The notes: generated from the letters alone by a model not told the origin. Counted from the first letter of the stretch, positions 51,780-61,736 are shown. The stretch is DNA of 64,000 nucleotides from Myxococcales bacterium (GCA_016706545.1 JADJJK010000028.1:56923-120922); one strand, 5' to 3'. Made by a program: numbers and translations.

Positions 51780-53135
51780 CTAGGCGCGGGCGCGCTTGGC
51801 GGGCTTCATGGGCTGCCAGGTGGTGGCCACCTGGCGCAACTCGGCGGACTTGGCGCGTGACAGCGCGCCGACCGCGGTGATGACCAGGCTCTCGGGGCAA
51901 AAGACGCGGCGGGCGGCGGCGATGACGTCGGCGCGGGTGACGCGGGAGATGGCGGCGAGGCGCTTGGACAGCGGTGGTGGCTGGAAGTACAGGGCCATGC
52001 CGCCGAACCACCCGGCCATGGCGCTGGCGTCATCGATGGAGGCCAGGGTCTCGTAGCGATAGCGGGCGCGGGCCTTGGACAGCTCCTCCGACTCGACCTG
52101 GCCCTGGCACAGCCCGCCGAGCAGGCCGAGGATCTCGCGCAGGAGCTCGGGCACCTTGGTGTTGGCGGTGGCGCCGGCGATCTCGAACAGCGCGGTATCG
52201 GCGAGCGGCTCGATGCCGGCGTGGATCGAATAGGCCAGGCCCTTCTGATCCGCGAGCTGATAGTGCAGCCGGGTGGACATGCCGTCGTCGAGCACCCGCA
52301 GGAGCGTGACGAACGCCAGGTAGCCCGGGTCAAGCTCGGGTACGCCGTGAAACAGCACCGCCAGGTTGGTCTGCGAGCCGGTGTCTCGCACGTGGCGCAA
52401 GAGCGGGCCGCTGGGCGGCTCGGGCGCGGGCAGCGGGATGGCCGGTCGGCCTGCCGGCAAGCGCGCCAGCCCGCGCCTGGCGGCGGCGACCACGCGGCGA
52501 TGCTCGACCGGGCCGGCCACACACAAGAGCGCGTTGGTGGCCCCGTAGAACGTCTCGAAGTGGCGGCGGACGTCGGCGGCGGCGAAGCGCTGGACGTTGG
52601 CGCGCGGCCCGATGATGCGCTGGCCGAGCGGATGCTTGCCGAACATCATGCCGCGGGCGATGTCGTCGACGTTGGTCTCGACGCCGTCCTCGTCGTAGTC
52701 CTCGTTGAGCTCCTCGAGGATGAGCGCGCGCTCCAGCTCGATGTCGGCGAAGCGCGGGCTGCCCAGGAGCTCGCCGAGCAGCGCCACCGCCGCGGGGACG
52801 CGGGCGGGCTCGAGCGCCATCTGGAACAACGTGTAGTCGCGGCCGGTCTCCGCGTGCAAGGTGGAGCCCAGCTCCTCGACCGCGGTGTTGAGCGCGAGCG
52901 ACGTGGGGTGCTCCTCGGTGCCGCGGAACAGCATGTGCTCGACGAAGTGAGACAGGCCGCTGTCCTGCGGCGACTCGAAGCGGGAGCCCACCTTGATGAA
53001 CAGCGCGACGGTGGCGGTGTGCAGGTGCGGCAAGGCCACGGTGGTCACGCGCAGGCCATTGCGCAGGAGCGAGGTGGCGACCGCCGGGTCCAAGGCGCGG
53101 AACGAAGCTGGGGGCACGACGGCGGAAGCTAGCAC
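51780..53135 (-). CDS. M16-family zinc metallopeptidase
   Basis: 451 aa from GTG 53135; the frame is open further upstream but that part is low-complexity GC-rich repeat. The inverted zinc motif is SGLSHFVEHMLFRGTEEHPT (HxxEH), with the third ligand in ALILEELNEDYDEDGVETNV. The second, inactive domain is present (TGSQTNLAVLFHGVPELDPG, RLHYQLADQKGLAYSIHAGI), as is usual for M16 (PqqF/mitochondrial processing peptidase-like). No signal peptide; likely cytoplasmic or exported by another route. Lies just downstream of a GGCGTCGGC-repeat-rich gap (53180-53300). Confidence 0.88.
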   Translation of the reverse strand: MLASAVVPPASFRALDPAVATSLLRNGLRVTTVALPHLHTATVALFIKVGSRFESPQDSGLSHFVEHMLFRGTEEHPTSLALNTAVEELGSTLHAETGRDYTLFQMALEPARVPAAVALLGELLGSPRFADIELERALILEELNEDYDEDGVETNVDDIARGMMFGKHPLGQRIIGPRANVQRFAAADVRRHFETFYGATNALLCVAGPVEHRRVVAAARRGLARLPAGRPAIPLPAPEPPSGPLLRHVRDTGSQTNLAVLFHGVPELDPGYLAFVTLLRVLDDGMSTRLHYQLADQKGLAYSIHAGIEPLADTALFEIAGATANTKVPELLREILGLLGGLCQGQVESEELSKARARYRYETLASIDDASAMAGWFGGMALYFQPPPLSKRLAAISRVTRADVIAAARRVFCPESLVITAVGALSRAKSAELRQVATTWQPMKPAKRARA

Positions 53136-53179
53136 TCTCTGCGGCGGAAGGTCGCGCTCTTGGCACCAGAGGGCAGAAA

Positions 53180-53300
53180 GGAGGCGATTTGCGGGCGTCG
53201 GCGGGGGGCGGGTTCGCCGAGCGGGAGTCGGCGGGCGGTATCGGGCGGCGTCGGGCGTCGGCGGGCGTCGGCGGCGTGGGCCGCCGTGGGCGAGCCGTGG
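53180..53300. repeat. low-complexity GGCGTCGGCGG repeats
   Basis: Imperfect repeats of GGCGTCGGCGGG and related words between the divergent peptidase and response-regulator genes. No gene on either strand. Promoters of both genes must lie here or be overlapped by it. Confidence 0.6.
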
Positions 53301-53370
53301 GCGATTGATGCCGAGCGGCACAAAGGGCATTTGACGGCGCGGGGGGTTCGGGGGTATCACGACCGGGACC

Positions 53371-54243
53371 ATGTTGCTCAAGAAGATCGTGGTGGCCGAG
53401 GACGATGACGCCATCGCCCACATGGTGAACATGGCGCTGGGCGACGCCGGCTTCCTGTGTCTGCGCGCGCGCGACGGGGAGGAGGCGCTGCGCCTCGTCA
53501 AGCACCATGATCCAGACCTGCTGGTCCTGGACGTGATGATGCCGCGGGTCGACGGCTTCGAGGTGGCGCGCCGGCTCAAGGGTGACGTCATGTGGTCGCG
53601 CACACCCATTCTCATGTTGACCGCGCTGGCCGGCGTGGAGAATCAGGTTCACGGCATCGACGCCGGGGCCGACAGCTACATGTCCAAGCCGTTCGACCTG
53701 CGAGAGTTCGGCGCGCGGGTCAAGGCGCTGGTGCGCGCGTCGCGTCGCGAGCGGGACCGCAACCCGACGACCAACCTGCCGGGGTCGCGCGCGATCGACG
53801 AGGAGATCGAGAACGCGCTGCGCGCCGGACGGCACACCCACGTCCTGCACGTGGACGTCCTGAGCTTCGACAGCTACGCGGACGCGGTGGGCGTGCAGCG
53901 CTCCGAGGAGACCGTGCGGAGCCTCGGCCAGCTCTTGCTGGACGCGGCGCGCAAGGCCAGCGGCGGCGGCGCGTTCGTCGGCCACGTCGGCGGCTCGGAC
54001 TTCATCGCCATCGTCGCGCCGGAGCACGCGCAGGCGATCGTGGATGGCGCGATCGCGGCTTTCGAGACGCGCCGCGCTGAGCTCGCGCCGGGCGACTCGC
54101 AGGCGCTGGCGCTGGTCATCGCGTCGGCCACCACCGATGGCTTGTCCGCGGCGGGCGCCGATGAGCTGGGGCGGCGCCTGGGCCGGGCCATGAAGCAGGC
54201 CAAGACGCTGGGCAAGTCGAGCCACGTCGCCTGGTCTGCCTGA
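53371..54243 (+). CDS. response regulator with degenerate GGDEF output domain
   Basis: 290 aa from ATG 53371. Receiver domain residues 1-120: KKIVVAEDDDAIAHMVNMAL, phosphoacceptor Asp54 in LLVLDVMMPRVDGFEVARRL, TPILMLTALAGVENQVHGID and the Lys in DSYMSKPFDLREFGARVKAL. The second half follows a GGDEF layout (NPTTNLPGSRAIDEEIENAL, HTHVLHVDVLSFDSYADAVG), but the active site reads GGSDFIAIV instead of GGDEF/GGEEF. It is probably not a cyclase and may bind GTP or act as a scaffold. Divergent from the peptidase gene, followed by a kinase gene. Confidence 0.85.
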   Translation: MLLKKIVVAEDDDAIAHMVNMALGDAGFLCLRARDGEEALRLVKHHDPDLLVLDVMMPRVDGFEVARRLKGDVMWSRTPILMLTALAGVENQVHGIDAGADSYMSKPFDLREFGARVKALVRASRRERDRNPTTNLPGSRAIDEEIENALRAGRHTHVLHVDVLSFDSYADAVGVQRSEETVRSLGQLLLDAARKASGGGAFVGHVGGSDFIAIVAPEHAQAIVDGAIAAFETRRAELAPGDSQALALVIASATTDGLSAAGADELGRRLGRAMKQAKTLGKSSHVAWSA

Positions 54244-54321
54244 CGTTGCCGGGCGCGGGGTTGCGCCTGCGTCCACTGGCTGCGTGCCTTCGCCGCGACG
54301 CTTGCGTATGCTCGGCAGGAG

Positions 54322-56517
54322 TTGACTCGCGCGGGCCATGAACCAGAGGCGTCCCAAGCGGCGGAGGTGCGCGCGCCCGTGACGCCCGCGCCGTCTGTCC
54401 CGCGCGGCGAGGACTCCGCCGCGTCGACGTCCTTTCGCGTGGTCGAGCCGGGCAGCCGCCTTGGCCGCTACGAGGTACACGAGGTGATCGGCGAGGGCGG
54501 CATGGCCACGGTGTTTCGCGGCCGAGATCCGGAGCTGCGCCGCGACGTGGCGATCAAGGTGCTGTTCCCGCACCTGTCGCGGCGCCGCGACGTGGTGGCG
54601 CGCTTCCAGCGAGAGGCGAGGGCGGCGGCCCGGCTCCGCCACCCAGCGATCTTGCAGACCCACGACGTGGGCGGTGGCGAGCGCGGTGAGCCGCCGTACA
54701 TCGTCATGGAGCTGGTGCGCGGCAGGTCGCTGCAGGAGCACCTGGCGGCGCACGGACCGATGCTGGCGGAGCTGGTGGCGTGCGCGGGCGTGGTCGTCGC
54801 GGAGGCGCTGGCGGTGGCGCACGACGCCGGGGTCATCCACCGCGATCTCAAGCCGTCGAACCTGCTGGTGTCTCAGGACGGACGGCTCTTGCTGGCAGAC
54901 TTTGGCGTGGCCCACGTGGAGCGCGACGAGTCGCTGGCCACTCGCACCGGCGCGATGCTGGGCACGCCTGCCTATATGAGTCCGGAACAGGCGGTCGGCG
55001 AGACCATCGACGCGCGCAGCGATCTGTATTCGCTGGGCGCCACGCTCTATCACCTGGCCACCGGGGTGGTGCCCTACGCGGGGTCGACGATGAAGGTGCT
55101 GGGCCAGCTCGCCACGCCGGGCGCGCTGGTGCCAGCGGACAAGCGCCGGCCGGCGGTGGGCAAGGCGCTGGTGCTGGCCCTCACGCAGCTCATGTCGCAT
55201 GATCCAGCGCAGCGGCCGGCGACCGCCAAGGCCGCCGCCGCCGTGCTGCGTCCACTGGTGGCGCCGCTGGGCGAGGTGGGCGAGGAGCTGGCCGCGTACT
55301 GGCGTGAGCCCGCGGCCTACGTGGCAGAGAAGACGCCGCTGGTGGTGGCGGCGCTGGTGCGTGAGGGTCATCGACTGCGCCTCGCCGGCAAGCTGGCAGG
55401 CGCGATGGCGCTCGCCGAGCGCGCGCACGCGCTGGCCCCCGACGACGCCGGGGTGGCGGCGCTGGTGCAAGAGGTCACCGCGCGGCAGGTGACCTCGCGG
55501 AGCCTCGCACGCCTGGCGGCGGTCGTGGCGGCGCTGGGGGTGGGTGTGGCCGCGGTGGCCTGGGGCGCTAGCTGGGCGTGGCGTTCGCCGCAGGCCGCCT
55601 CGGGCCTGCGGGACATGCGGGACGCGGAGGTGGGCCAGCCGGTTGGCTCGGCGCCAAGCGAGCCGCCGAGCGCGCGGGCTCCCTTGGTAAGCGAGGCGGC
55701 AGCGCCTGGCCCGGCGGGGGGCTCGGGTGCGGCGGGAGCGCCGGGGCCGGGGCCTGCCCGCGAGGTGCAGTCCGCAGGCGGTGAGCGCCAGCAGGATCCG
55801 CGCTCAAGCTCCAGCTCATCGAGCCCCAGGGCTGCCAACGCCAGGCCCACGCCCTCGCCGCGGACCGGCCGCGGCGACTTGCCTGCGCCCGGCGGCGCCG
55901 GGGACCGCGCCGGTGCTGGAGCTGGTGACCGCGCCGGTGGTGGCGCCGGTGGTGGCGCTGGTGGTGACGCTGGTGTGGCGGTCGTCGGCCCGCCCAGCGC
56001 AGCGCCCGGCGCGGCGACGGCACCGGTCACGGCACCGGCACCGGCACCGATCACGGCACCGGTCACGGCACCGGCATCGGCACCGGCGGCGCCGGGCAGC
56101 GTCACCTTCGCGATGGATGCGTGGTGCGAGCTGGTCCTCGATGGACTGGCGCGGGGCCGCGCTGATCGCGGGCGCGCGATCTCGCTGCCAGCAGGCCAGC
56201 ACCAGGCCGAGTGCTCCCAGGGGCCGGGGCTAGGCCAGTGGCGCGGCTCGTTCGAGGTCAAGGAGGGCCAGCATCTGCGCATCACCGGCGAGCTGCGCGC
56301 CGAGGTCAGCGTGGAGGTCGCGGTGTCGGGCTCTGCGGTCTCGGTAGACGGCGTGGTCCTCGCCAATGGCCGTCAGGTCAAGCTGCACAACGGGCGTCAC
56401 CGCGTCACGGTCCGGCAGGGCGAGCGCGAGCTGTCGAGCGGCTGGGTCTCCATCCCTCGCGTCTCGCGCTGCGTCCTGCGGGATCAACCGCTCCTTGACT
56501 GCTATCCCACGCCGTGA
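54322..56517 (+). CDS. membrane Ser/Thr protein kinase with C-terminal Ig/PEGA-like sensor
   Basis: 731 aa from TTG 54322. Kinase domain residues about 45-310: GRYEVHEVIGEGGMATVFRG, AIKVLFPHLSRRRDVVARF (Lys), VIHRDLKPSNLLVSQDGRLL (HRDLKPSN), LADFGVAHVERDESL (DFG) and LGTPAYMSPEQAVGETIDA. A helical middle region is followed by a membrane helix (LARLAAVVAALGVGVAAVAW). The outer part is a low-complexity Ala/Pro/Gly tract and then a PEGA-like end (GSVTFAMDAWCELVLDGLAR, HLRITGELRAEVSVEVAVSG). Canonical catalytic residues make it more likely active than the kinase at 16502. Confidence 0.9.
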   Translation: MTRAGHEPEASQAAEVRAPVTPAPSVPRGEDSAASTSFRVVEPGSRLGRYEVHEVIGEGGMATVFRGRDPELRRDVAIKVLFPHLSRRRDVVARFQREARAAARLRHPAILQTHDVGGGERGEPPYIVMELVRGRSLQEHLAAHGPMLAELVACAGVVVAEALAVAHDAGVIHRDLKPSNLLVSQDGRLLLADFGVAHVERDESLATRTGAMLGTPAYMSPEQAVGETIDARSDLYSLGATLYHLATGVVPYAGSTMKVLGQLATPGALVPADKRRPAVGKALVLALTQLMSHDPAQRPATAKAAAAVLRPLVAPLGEVGEELAAYWREPAAYVAEKTPLVVAALVREGHRLRLAGKLAGAMALAERAHALAPDDAGVAALVQEVTARQVTSRSLARLAAVVAALGVGVAAVAWGASWAWRSPQAASGLRDMRDAEVGQPVGSAPSEPPSARAPLVSEAAAPGPAGGSGAAGAPGPGPAREVQSAGGERQQDPRSSSSSSSPRAANARPTPSPRTGRGDLPAPGGAGDRAGAGAGDRAGGGAGGGAGGDAGVAVVGPPSAAPGAATAPVTAPAPAPITAPVTAPASAPAAPGSVTFAMDAWCELVLDGLARGRADRGRAISLPAGQHQAECSQGPGLGQWRGSFEVKEGQHLRITGELRAEVSVEVAVSGSAVSVDGVVLANGRQVKLHNGRHRVTVRQGERELSSGWVSIPRVSRCVLRDQPLLDCYPTP

Positions 56518-56666
56518 GGCGCCTCGGCGGGCGCGTGGTCGGTCGTGCGCCGCCGCGGCAGGCCGGCAACCAGGACACGGATGTCGCGTTGGGCGTTCTC
56601 CTTCTTCGCGGCGCCCTGCAAAAATCATCGCTTGCGCTTGGCAGGCTCGTTGCACATCCTCCGGCC

Positions 56667-57854
56667 ATGGCGTCGCCTCCTTCAGGCCCTGCAGCTCGCT
56701 TGCCCGGGGTGACGCCCGGTGCGAGGCCCGTGGTCGCGTTCGGCCTCGCGCGCGGTCTCGCGGGCGGGGCGGCCTTGGGCGTGGCGCTCGCTTGCTCGCT
56801 GGTCAGCGGCTGCTTCTATCTCGAGCCGGTCAACCAGCGCCCGGGCATCGAGATCATTCGGCTCGCGCCGGAGGCGCTGTCGCGCGGCGGTACGGTGTCG
56901 CTGCAGGCGCGGGTCCTCGATCCGGAGGGCGGCGCGGTGTCGCTCTTGTGGAGGGCTCACGCCTGCGCACAGACCGTGGCGGAGTGTGACGCTGACTCGT
57001 TTGACACGCGCGCGCAGGCGGTGTTCGAGGTCGCGATCCCCACGGTCACGCTCGCGTCGGCGCCGGTCCAGCATCTGAAGATCACGCTGGAGGCCACCGA
57101 CGAGCGCGGCGCGTCCGCTCGGCCGTCGCAGGAGCTGTACCTGGATATCGGCAACGAAGCGCCCGTCTTGACCTCTCCGCGCGCCACCGGCGCGCTGGTG
57201 GTGGGGCAGCCGGTGGAGGTGCTGGTGGTGCGCAGCGACGCGGATGATGCCGCGAGCAACGTGGCGCTGACCTGGACGTTGTTTCCGCCGATCGGAGGCA
57301 AGGCCTCGCTCGGCCCGCTGTCCTACCCAGGAGACAGCGACCGCGAGCAGCGGCGGCAGTTCACCCCCGACGTGGAGGGGCCGTGGTCGATCGAGGTCGT
57401 CGCTCGGGATCCGCTGGCGCGCGAGGCGCGCGTGGTGTGGCTCTTCGCCGTCGAGGTCGACCGTCCGCCGTGTCTGCGCGCGCTGGCGCCGCAACCGCCG
57501 GCCGCGCCCGCGACCTTGCTGCTTGATTCGCTGCGGCGCTTCTCCGTCTTGACCGTGCAGGACACCCTCGATCCCTTCCCCGGCGGCGCTCGCCCACCTT
57601 TCGGGGTGGCCCAGTTCACGTGGTCGCTCAAGGCGCCGTCGCGCGGTGGCGCGCGGCAGGTGCTGCCTGGCGCCGCAGGCAACTTCGTGGAGCTCGATCC
57701 GGCCGGCTTCGAGCTGGGCGAGCTGGTGGAGCTGCGGGTCGAGATCGCGGATCGCGTGGCGCGCTCGCTGCCCTGCGCGGACGGCGCCGCCACGTGCTCC
57801 ATCGAGGGGACCGGTTGCTTGCAACGCCAGACCTGGCTCCTGGAGGCCCGATGA
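56667..57854 (+). CDS. lipoprotein with cadherin/Ig-like repeats
   Basis: 395 aa from ATG 56667. Signal peptide GLARGLAGGAALGVALACSL ends LVSGC. The mature part has beta-sandwich repeats (SRGGTVSLQARVLDPEGGAV, APVLTSPRATGALVVGQPVE, VEGPWSIEVVARDPLAREAR) and several Cys (HACAQTVAEC, PCADGAATCSIEGTGC). Its stop overlaps the next start (ATGA at 57851), so they are co-translated. Likely two parts of a surface complex. Function unknown. Confidence 0.75.
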   Translation: MASPPSGPAARLPGVTPGARPVVAFGLARGLAGGAALGVALACSLVSGCFYLEPVNQRPGIEIIRLAPEALSRGGTVSLQARVLDPEGGAVSLLWRAHACAQTVAECDADSFDTRAQAVFEVAIPTVTLASAPVQHLKITLEATDERGASARPSQELYLDIGNEAPVLTSPRATGALVVGQPVEVLVVRSDADDAASNVALTWTLFPPIGGKASLGPLSYPGDSDREQRRQFTPDVEGPWSIEVVARDPLAREARVVWLFAVEVDRPPCLRALAPQPPAAPATLLLDSLRRFSVLTVQDTLDPFPGGARPPFGVAQFTWSLKAPSRGGARQVLPGAAGNFVELDPAGFELGELVELRVEIADRVARSLPCADGAATCSIEGTGCLQRQTWLLEAR

Positions 57855-59584
57855 GGCAGCGATGGCTCCCTGCTCGTGCGTTGACCGTCTGCCTCTGCGC
57901 CGCAGCGCTCGTGGGGTGCGCGGGCGATGTCGACAACCCGGACGACTCGCCCTGCAAGGTGGCGCTGGTGTTCACGCCCGATCCCGCGGAGGCGTCACCG
58001 ACCGCGCCGGTGCGGGCGATGGCTCAGGTCACCGGGTACGCTGGCGGCACGACCTTCCAGTGGAAGGTGACGCACGAGGGCGGGGACGTGCCCATCACCC
58101 GCAGCGCGGATGGGTCAGCGATCGACTTCCCGGTGCTGTCGGCCGGCGTCTATCAGGTGGCGCTGGAGAGCCCCGGAAGCGGGTGTCCGGGCGCGAGCGC
58201 CAACTTCAACGTCGCGGCGCCCGGCACCATCACGCAGGCGTATCGGCTGCGCATCACCCCGCCGCCAGGGGCCGCCGCGGTCGGGCAGATCGTGCCCTAC
58301 GTGGACCGAAGCAACGCGGACACCTCGCAGCAGGCGCTGGTGCTCTCACCCGGGATCGACGCCAGCGGTCAGGTCCGCGTCAACGGCGCCGCCACCGCTG
58401 CCTCCTTGCGGTTCTGCGCGCCCGGCAGCGTGGAGCCGCTGGCGGAGGTGGCGGCCAGCAGCACCGGGCGCTTCACGCTGCGTCTCGAGGCGGTGTCGTA
58501 CGACGTGCTGGTGGTGCCCGCCGGTGGCGCTGCCCCCATGCGCTTCGCGAACTGGCCGGCGCAGGGTGGCCAGGTGTTCGACGTGGGTGCGGGGGTGCCG
58601 GTCGGGGGCACCGTGCGCGATCCAGCGGGCGCGCCGCTCTCGGGGGCGCGCGTGGCCTTGCAGGTCGATGGCGTCCCCAGCACCGTCGCCACCAGCGCGG
58701 CGGATGGCAGCTTCACGCTGCAGGCGCGCAGCGGCGCTGTCGTTCAGCTCGCGGTCACGCCGCCCGCCGGGCGCGGCCTGCCTCAGCTCCTGGGCACCTC
58801 GACCGCGCTGGACCTGGGGCTCCCGCTGCAGATCCAGTACGCAGCCGGCTTGATGACTCGCGATCTGTCCGGCCTGCTGGTCACCCAGGGCGGGAGCGCC
58901 GCGCCGCAGGTCGGCGTCGTCGTGGTGGGCGCGATCGGCGCCGCCGCCTCGGCGGTCGCTGGCGGGACGCTGGAGCTGCAGGGGCATCTGAGGGTGGCTG
59001 CGCAGACTGGCGCGGATGGGCGGCTCGGCGCGGCGCTGGTCCCCCGCGCGGCGCTCTCGGCGGTGCTGCAAGCCTCGACCGGGGAGCTCGCGGTTCATCC
59101 GCTGGATACGCGCGTGGCGCCGCCGGCCGCGCTGGACCTTGGTGCGCCGCCGCAGATAAGCGGCGTGGTCATGCTGAGTCAAGGGCCCGCCGACGGAGCG
59201 CAGATCCGGCTGGAGCCGCAAGGCGCGCTGGCGCAAGCGGGGATCCCAACGACGGTCAGCACGACCGGCGCGAGCGGGGCGTTCTCTTTGCCGGCGGCGC
59301 ACGGCGGCGCCTATCAGGTGGTGCTCACGGATCCAAGGTGGCGAGGCTTGCCGGTGCGGGTTGCTGTCACGGCGCCAGCGGCGCTGGGGCCGCGCACCTT
59401 GGCGCCGCGGTTCGTGCTCGCCAGCAAGATCGTGATCTCCAATGTCTCATCACCTGTCGTGGGCGCGGTGGTGGAGCTTTTATGTCATGCCTGCACGGGG
59501 GTGGAGCGTCAGCGGCCAATCAGCGGGGCAGTCAGCGATGCCTCGGGAGAGTTCTTGCTGGCTGTGCCTCGGCGCGGACAATAG
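57851..59584 (+). CDS. lipoprotein with carboxypeptidase-regulatory-like domains
   Basis: 577 aa from ATG 57851. Signal peptide WLPARALTVCLCAAALVGCA with lipobox LVGC. Repeated regulatory-like beta domains: GGTVRDPAGAPLSGARVALQ, VATSAADGSFTLQARSGAVV, SGVVMLSQGPADGAQIRLEP, SGAFSLPAAHGGAYQVVLTD and a last one ISGAVSDASGEFLLAVPRRG that ends abruptly. The sudden stop inside the final repeat (59584) suggests truncation or a frame shift there. Coupled to the previous lipoprotein gene. Confidence 0.75.
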   Translation: MRQRWLPARALTVCLCAAALVGCAGDVDNPDDSPCKVALVFTPDPAEASPTAPVRAMAQVTGYAGGTTFQWKVTHEGGDVPITRSADGSAIDFPVLSAGVYQVALESPGSGCPGASANFNVAAPGTITQAYRLRITPPPGAAAVGQIVPYVDRSNADTSQQALVLSPGIDASGQVRVNGAATAASLRFCAPGSVEPLAEVAASSTGRFTLRLEAVSYDVLVVPAGGAAPMRFANWPAQGGQVFDVGAGVPVGGTVRDPAGAPLSGARVALQVDGVPSTVATSAADGSFTLQARSGAVVQLAVTPPAGRGLPQLLGTSTALDLGLPLQIQYAAGLMTRDLSGLLVTQGGSAAPQVGVVVVGAIGAAASAVAGGTLELQGHLRVAAQTGADGRLGAALVPRAALSAVLQASTGELAVHPLDTRVAPPAALDLGAPPQISGVVMLSQGPADGAQIRLEPQGALAQAGIPTTVSTTGASGAFSLPAAHGGAYQVVLTDPRWRGLPVRVAVTAPAALGPRTLAPRFVLASKIVISNVSSPVVGAVVELLCHACTGVERQRPISGAVSDASGEFLLAVPRRGQ

Positions 59585-59749
59585 CGCTCGTACGAGCAGG
59601 TGTCGGCGGTGAGGATTTCGGGGCGCGCACCCCACAGCCCCCCTGGGTGTTTCCATACCCTGCCTGGCCGGTGGCGCTCGGTGGAGCGAGCAGCGACGGC
59701 TCGCCGCTGATCTGGAGCGTGAGGTCGACAGCGTCTGCAAGATCTGCTG

Positions 59750-61222
59750 ATGCGTCGTCGTCTCGCTTGTACTCCGCGCACCGAGAATCATGAGATCTCA
59801 CTCCAGATGATTCTTGCAACGTGGTGCGCTCGCGAAGACACTGATCTCGTGTTGCAGGAGAGTGAAGGATCCAATCGTGCGGAAAAGCCGGGCGCGGTGC
59901 GGGCGCCCTTGCCGGTAGACGAGGCGCGGCGCCTCGCGGTGCTCCATGAGCTCGCCATCCTCGATACTCCGCCGGAGCAGATGTTCGATGACATCGCGCA
60001 GCTCGCGGTCGCGATCTGCGAGACGCCCATCGCGCTGGTCTCGCTGGTGGATGCGCAGCGACAGTGGTTCAAGGCGCGAGTTGGCCTGGACGCGCAAGAG
60101 ACGCATCGCGATCTGGCGTTCTGTGCTCACGCGATCTTGCATCCAGACGAGGTGCTGGTGATCGGCGACGCCCAGGCCGACGAGCGCTTCGTACACAACG
60201 ACCTGGTGACCGGGCCGCCGGGGATCCGGTTCTACGCAGGGGCGCCGATCGTCGTGCGCGGCGGGGAGGCGATGGGCACGGTGTGCGCCATCGATCAGGT
60301 GCCGCGCACGCTGACGCCACAGCAACACGGCGCGATGCTCCGGCTGGCGCGGCAGGCGGCGCGGCTGCTCGAGCTGCGCATGGTCGCACACGAGGCGTCG
60401 TGCGAGCTGGCCGGAGATCCGTCAGCGCACCGCGCGGCGGACGCTGCGTCAGCGCCAGGCCCTGCGGAGTCCACGACCAGCGTGGAGCAGCTCGCGGCGC
60501 GAAACCTGACGCAGCTTCACATCCTCCACATGATCTCGCACGACGTGCGTGAGCCGGTGAACACGATCTGCAACTTCAGCAAGCTGCTGCAGCGCCGCTA
60601 CGGGGACGTGCTCGGGGAAGAGGCGCTTCAGTACCTTGCGTTCGTCTACGATGGCGGCGCGCGCATTCGCACCATGCTCGATGACCTGCTGGCGCTGGTA
60701 CGGCTCGACGGCACGTCGGTCACCCGGATGCGGACCTCGCTGCGTGACCTGGCGCTCGCGGCCGTGGCGGACCTCGCCAGCATGATCGAAAGGGTGGGCG
60801 GCGAGGTGGTGTGCGAGGAGCTCCCGTGGGCGAGCGTGGATCGAACGTTGCTGCGGCTGGTGCTGCAGAACCTCATCAGCAACGGCCTCAAGTTCGCCCG
60901 CAAGGGGGCCTCCCCCAAGGTGGTCATCAGCGGCGGTCGCGATGAGACCCACTGGTGCATCTCGGTGACCGACAACGGCATCGGCATCGCGCCTCAGCAC
61001 CACGAGCGCCTGTTCGCCGAGTTCTCGCGGCTGCACTCGCGGCACGAGTACGAGGGCACCGGCCTTGGGCTGTCGATCTGTCGCCGCATCGCCGAGCTAC
61101 ATGGCGGTCACCTGCGCCTGCGCTCAGAGCTTGGCGTGGGCAGCACCTTCACGCTGATGGTCCCGCTACAAGAGGGCGAGGCCCCCGGCCTGCCGCGCGG
61201 CGCTGGCGCGCAGCCGTGCTAG
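59750..61222 (+). CDS. cytoplasmic GAF-domain sensor histidine kinase
   Basis: 490 aa from ATG 59750; ATG 59807 or GTG 59848 are possible later starts. Residues about 60-215 form a GAF domain (DEARRLAVLHELAILDTPPE, QMFDDIAQLAVAICETPIAL, RFYAGAPIVVRGGEAMGTVC). HisKA follows with the phospho-His in HILHMISHDVREPVNTICNF. The ATPase has LLRLVLQNLISNGLKFARKG (N box), VTDNGIGIAPQHHERLFAEF (G1) and GTGLGLSICRRIAELHGGHL (G2). No membrane helix, so it senses an internal cue. No response regulator is adjacent. Confidence 0.9.
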   Translation: MRRRLACTPRTENHEISLQMILATWCAREDTDLVLQESEGSNRAEKPGAVRAPLPVDEARRLAVLHELAILDTPPEQMFDDIAQLAVAICETPIALVSLVDAQRQWFKARVGLDAQETHRDLAFCAHAILHPDEVLVIGDAQADERFVHNDLVTGPPGIRFYAGAPIVVRGGEAMGTVCAIDQVPRTLTPQQHGAMLRLARQAARLLELRMVAHEASCELAGDPSAHRAADAASAPGPAESTTSVEQLAARNLTQLHILHMISHDVREPVNTICNFSKLLQRRYGDVLGEEALQYLAFVYDGGARIRTMLDDLLALVRLDGTSVTRMRTSLRDLALAAVADLASMIERVGGEVVCEELPWASVDRTLLRLVLQNLISNGLKFARKGASPKVVISGGRDETHWCISVTDNGIGIAPQHHERLFAEFSRLHSRHEYEGTGLGLSICRRIAELHGGHLRLRSELGVGSTFTLMVPLQEGEAPGLPRGAGAQPC

Positions 61223-61232
61223 CCAACAGGCC

Positions 61233-61736
61233 TTACACCAGGGCGCGCGAGACCGACACCGGCTTGCCGGCGATGTCCAGCACCGGGCAGTGACGGTCCA
61301 CGGTGTCGGCGAGCTCACGGTAGCGCTCGTCTGTCTCGGGACCAGTGATCTGCACGCGAAGCTGGATCGACGAGTACCCGGGGCGGACGTTCTCGTCCAC
61401 GCCGAAGAAGCCGCGCAGATCGATCTGCCCATCAGCCACCACGTTCACCGAGTCCAGCGCGATGCCGAGCTTCATGGCCCACACGCGATAGGTGATGGCC
61501 TGGCAGGTGGTGAGCGAGGCCAGCATCAGCTCTACCGGGTTTGGCCCCTCATCCGTGCCGCCGAGCGCACGGGGCTCATCCACCGTGATGCGGTGATTGC
61601 GAATGTCCACGTCCATCCGCAGGCCTTCTGTAAGCGCAGCGCCTACAGAGAAGGTCATCTGCGCAGCCTCCGGCGTGCTGAAGCGCTGGACGAGGGCGTT
61701 GACGCCGGCTTGGGCTTGCTGGACTTGTGCGTTCAT
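61233..61736 (-). CDS. OsmC/Ohr-family peroxiredoxin-like protein
   Basis: 167 aa from ATG 61736, AGGAG 9 nt upstream. Active-site cysteines occur in VELMLASLTTCQAITYRVWA and ELADTVDRHCPVLDIAGKPV. The middle segment LDSVNVVADGQIDLRGFFGV is the usual OsmC beta-hairpin region. Such proteins reduce organic hydroperoxides with their Cys pair. Convergent with the histidine kinase gene, only 10 bp apart. Confidence 0.88.
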   Translation of the reverse strand: MNAQVQQAQAGVNALVQRFSTPEAAQMTFSVGAALTEGLRMDVDIRNHRITVDEPRALGGTDEGPNPVELMLASLTTCQAITYRVWAMKLGIALDSVNVVADGQIDLRGFFGVDENVRPGYSSIQLRVQITGPETDERYRELADTVDRHCPVLDIAGKPVSVSRALV

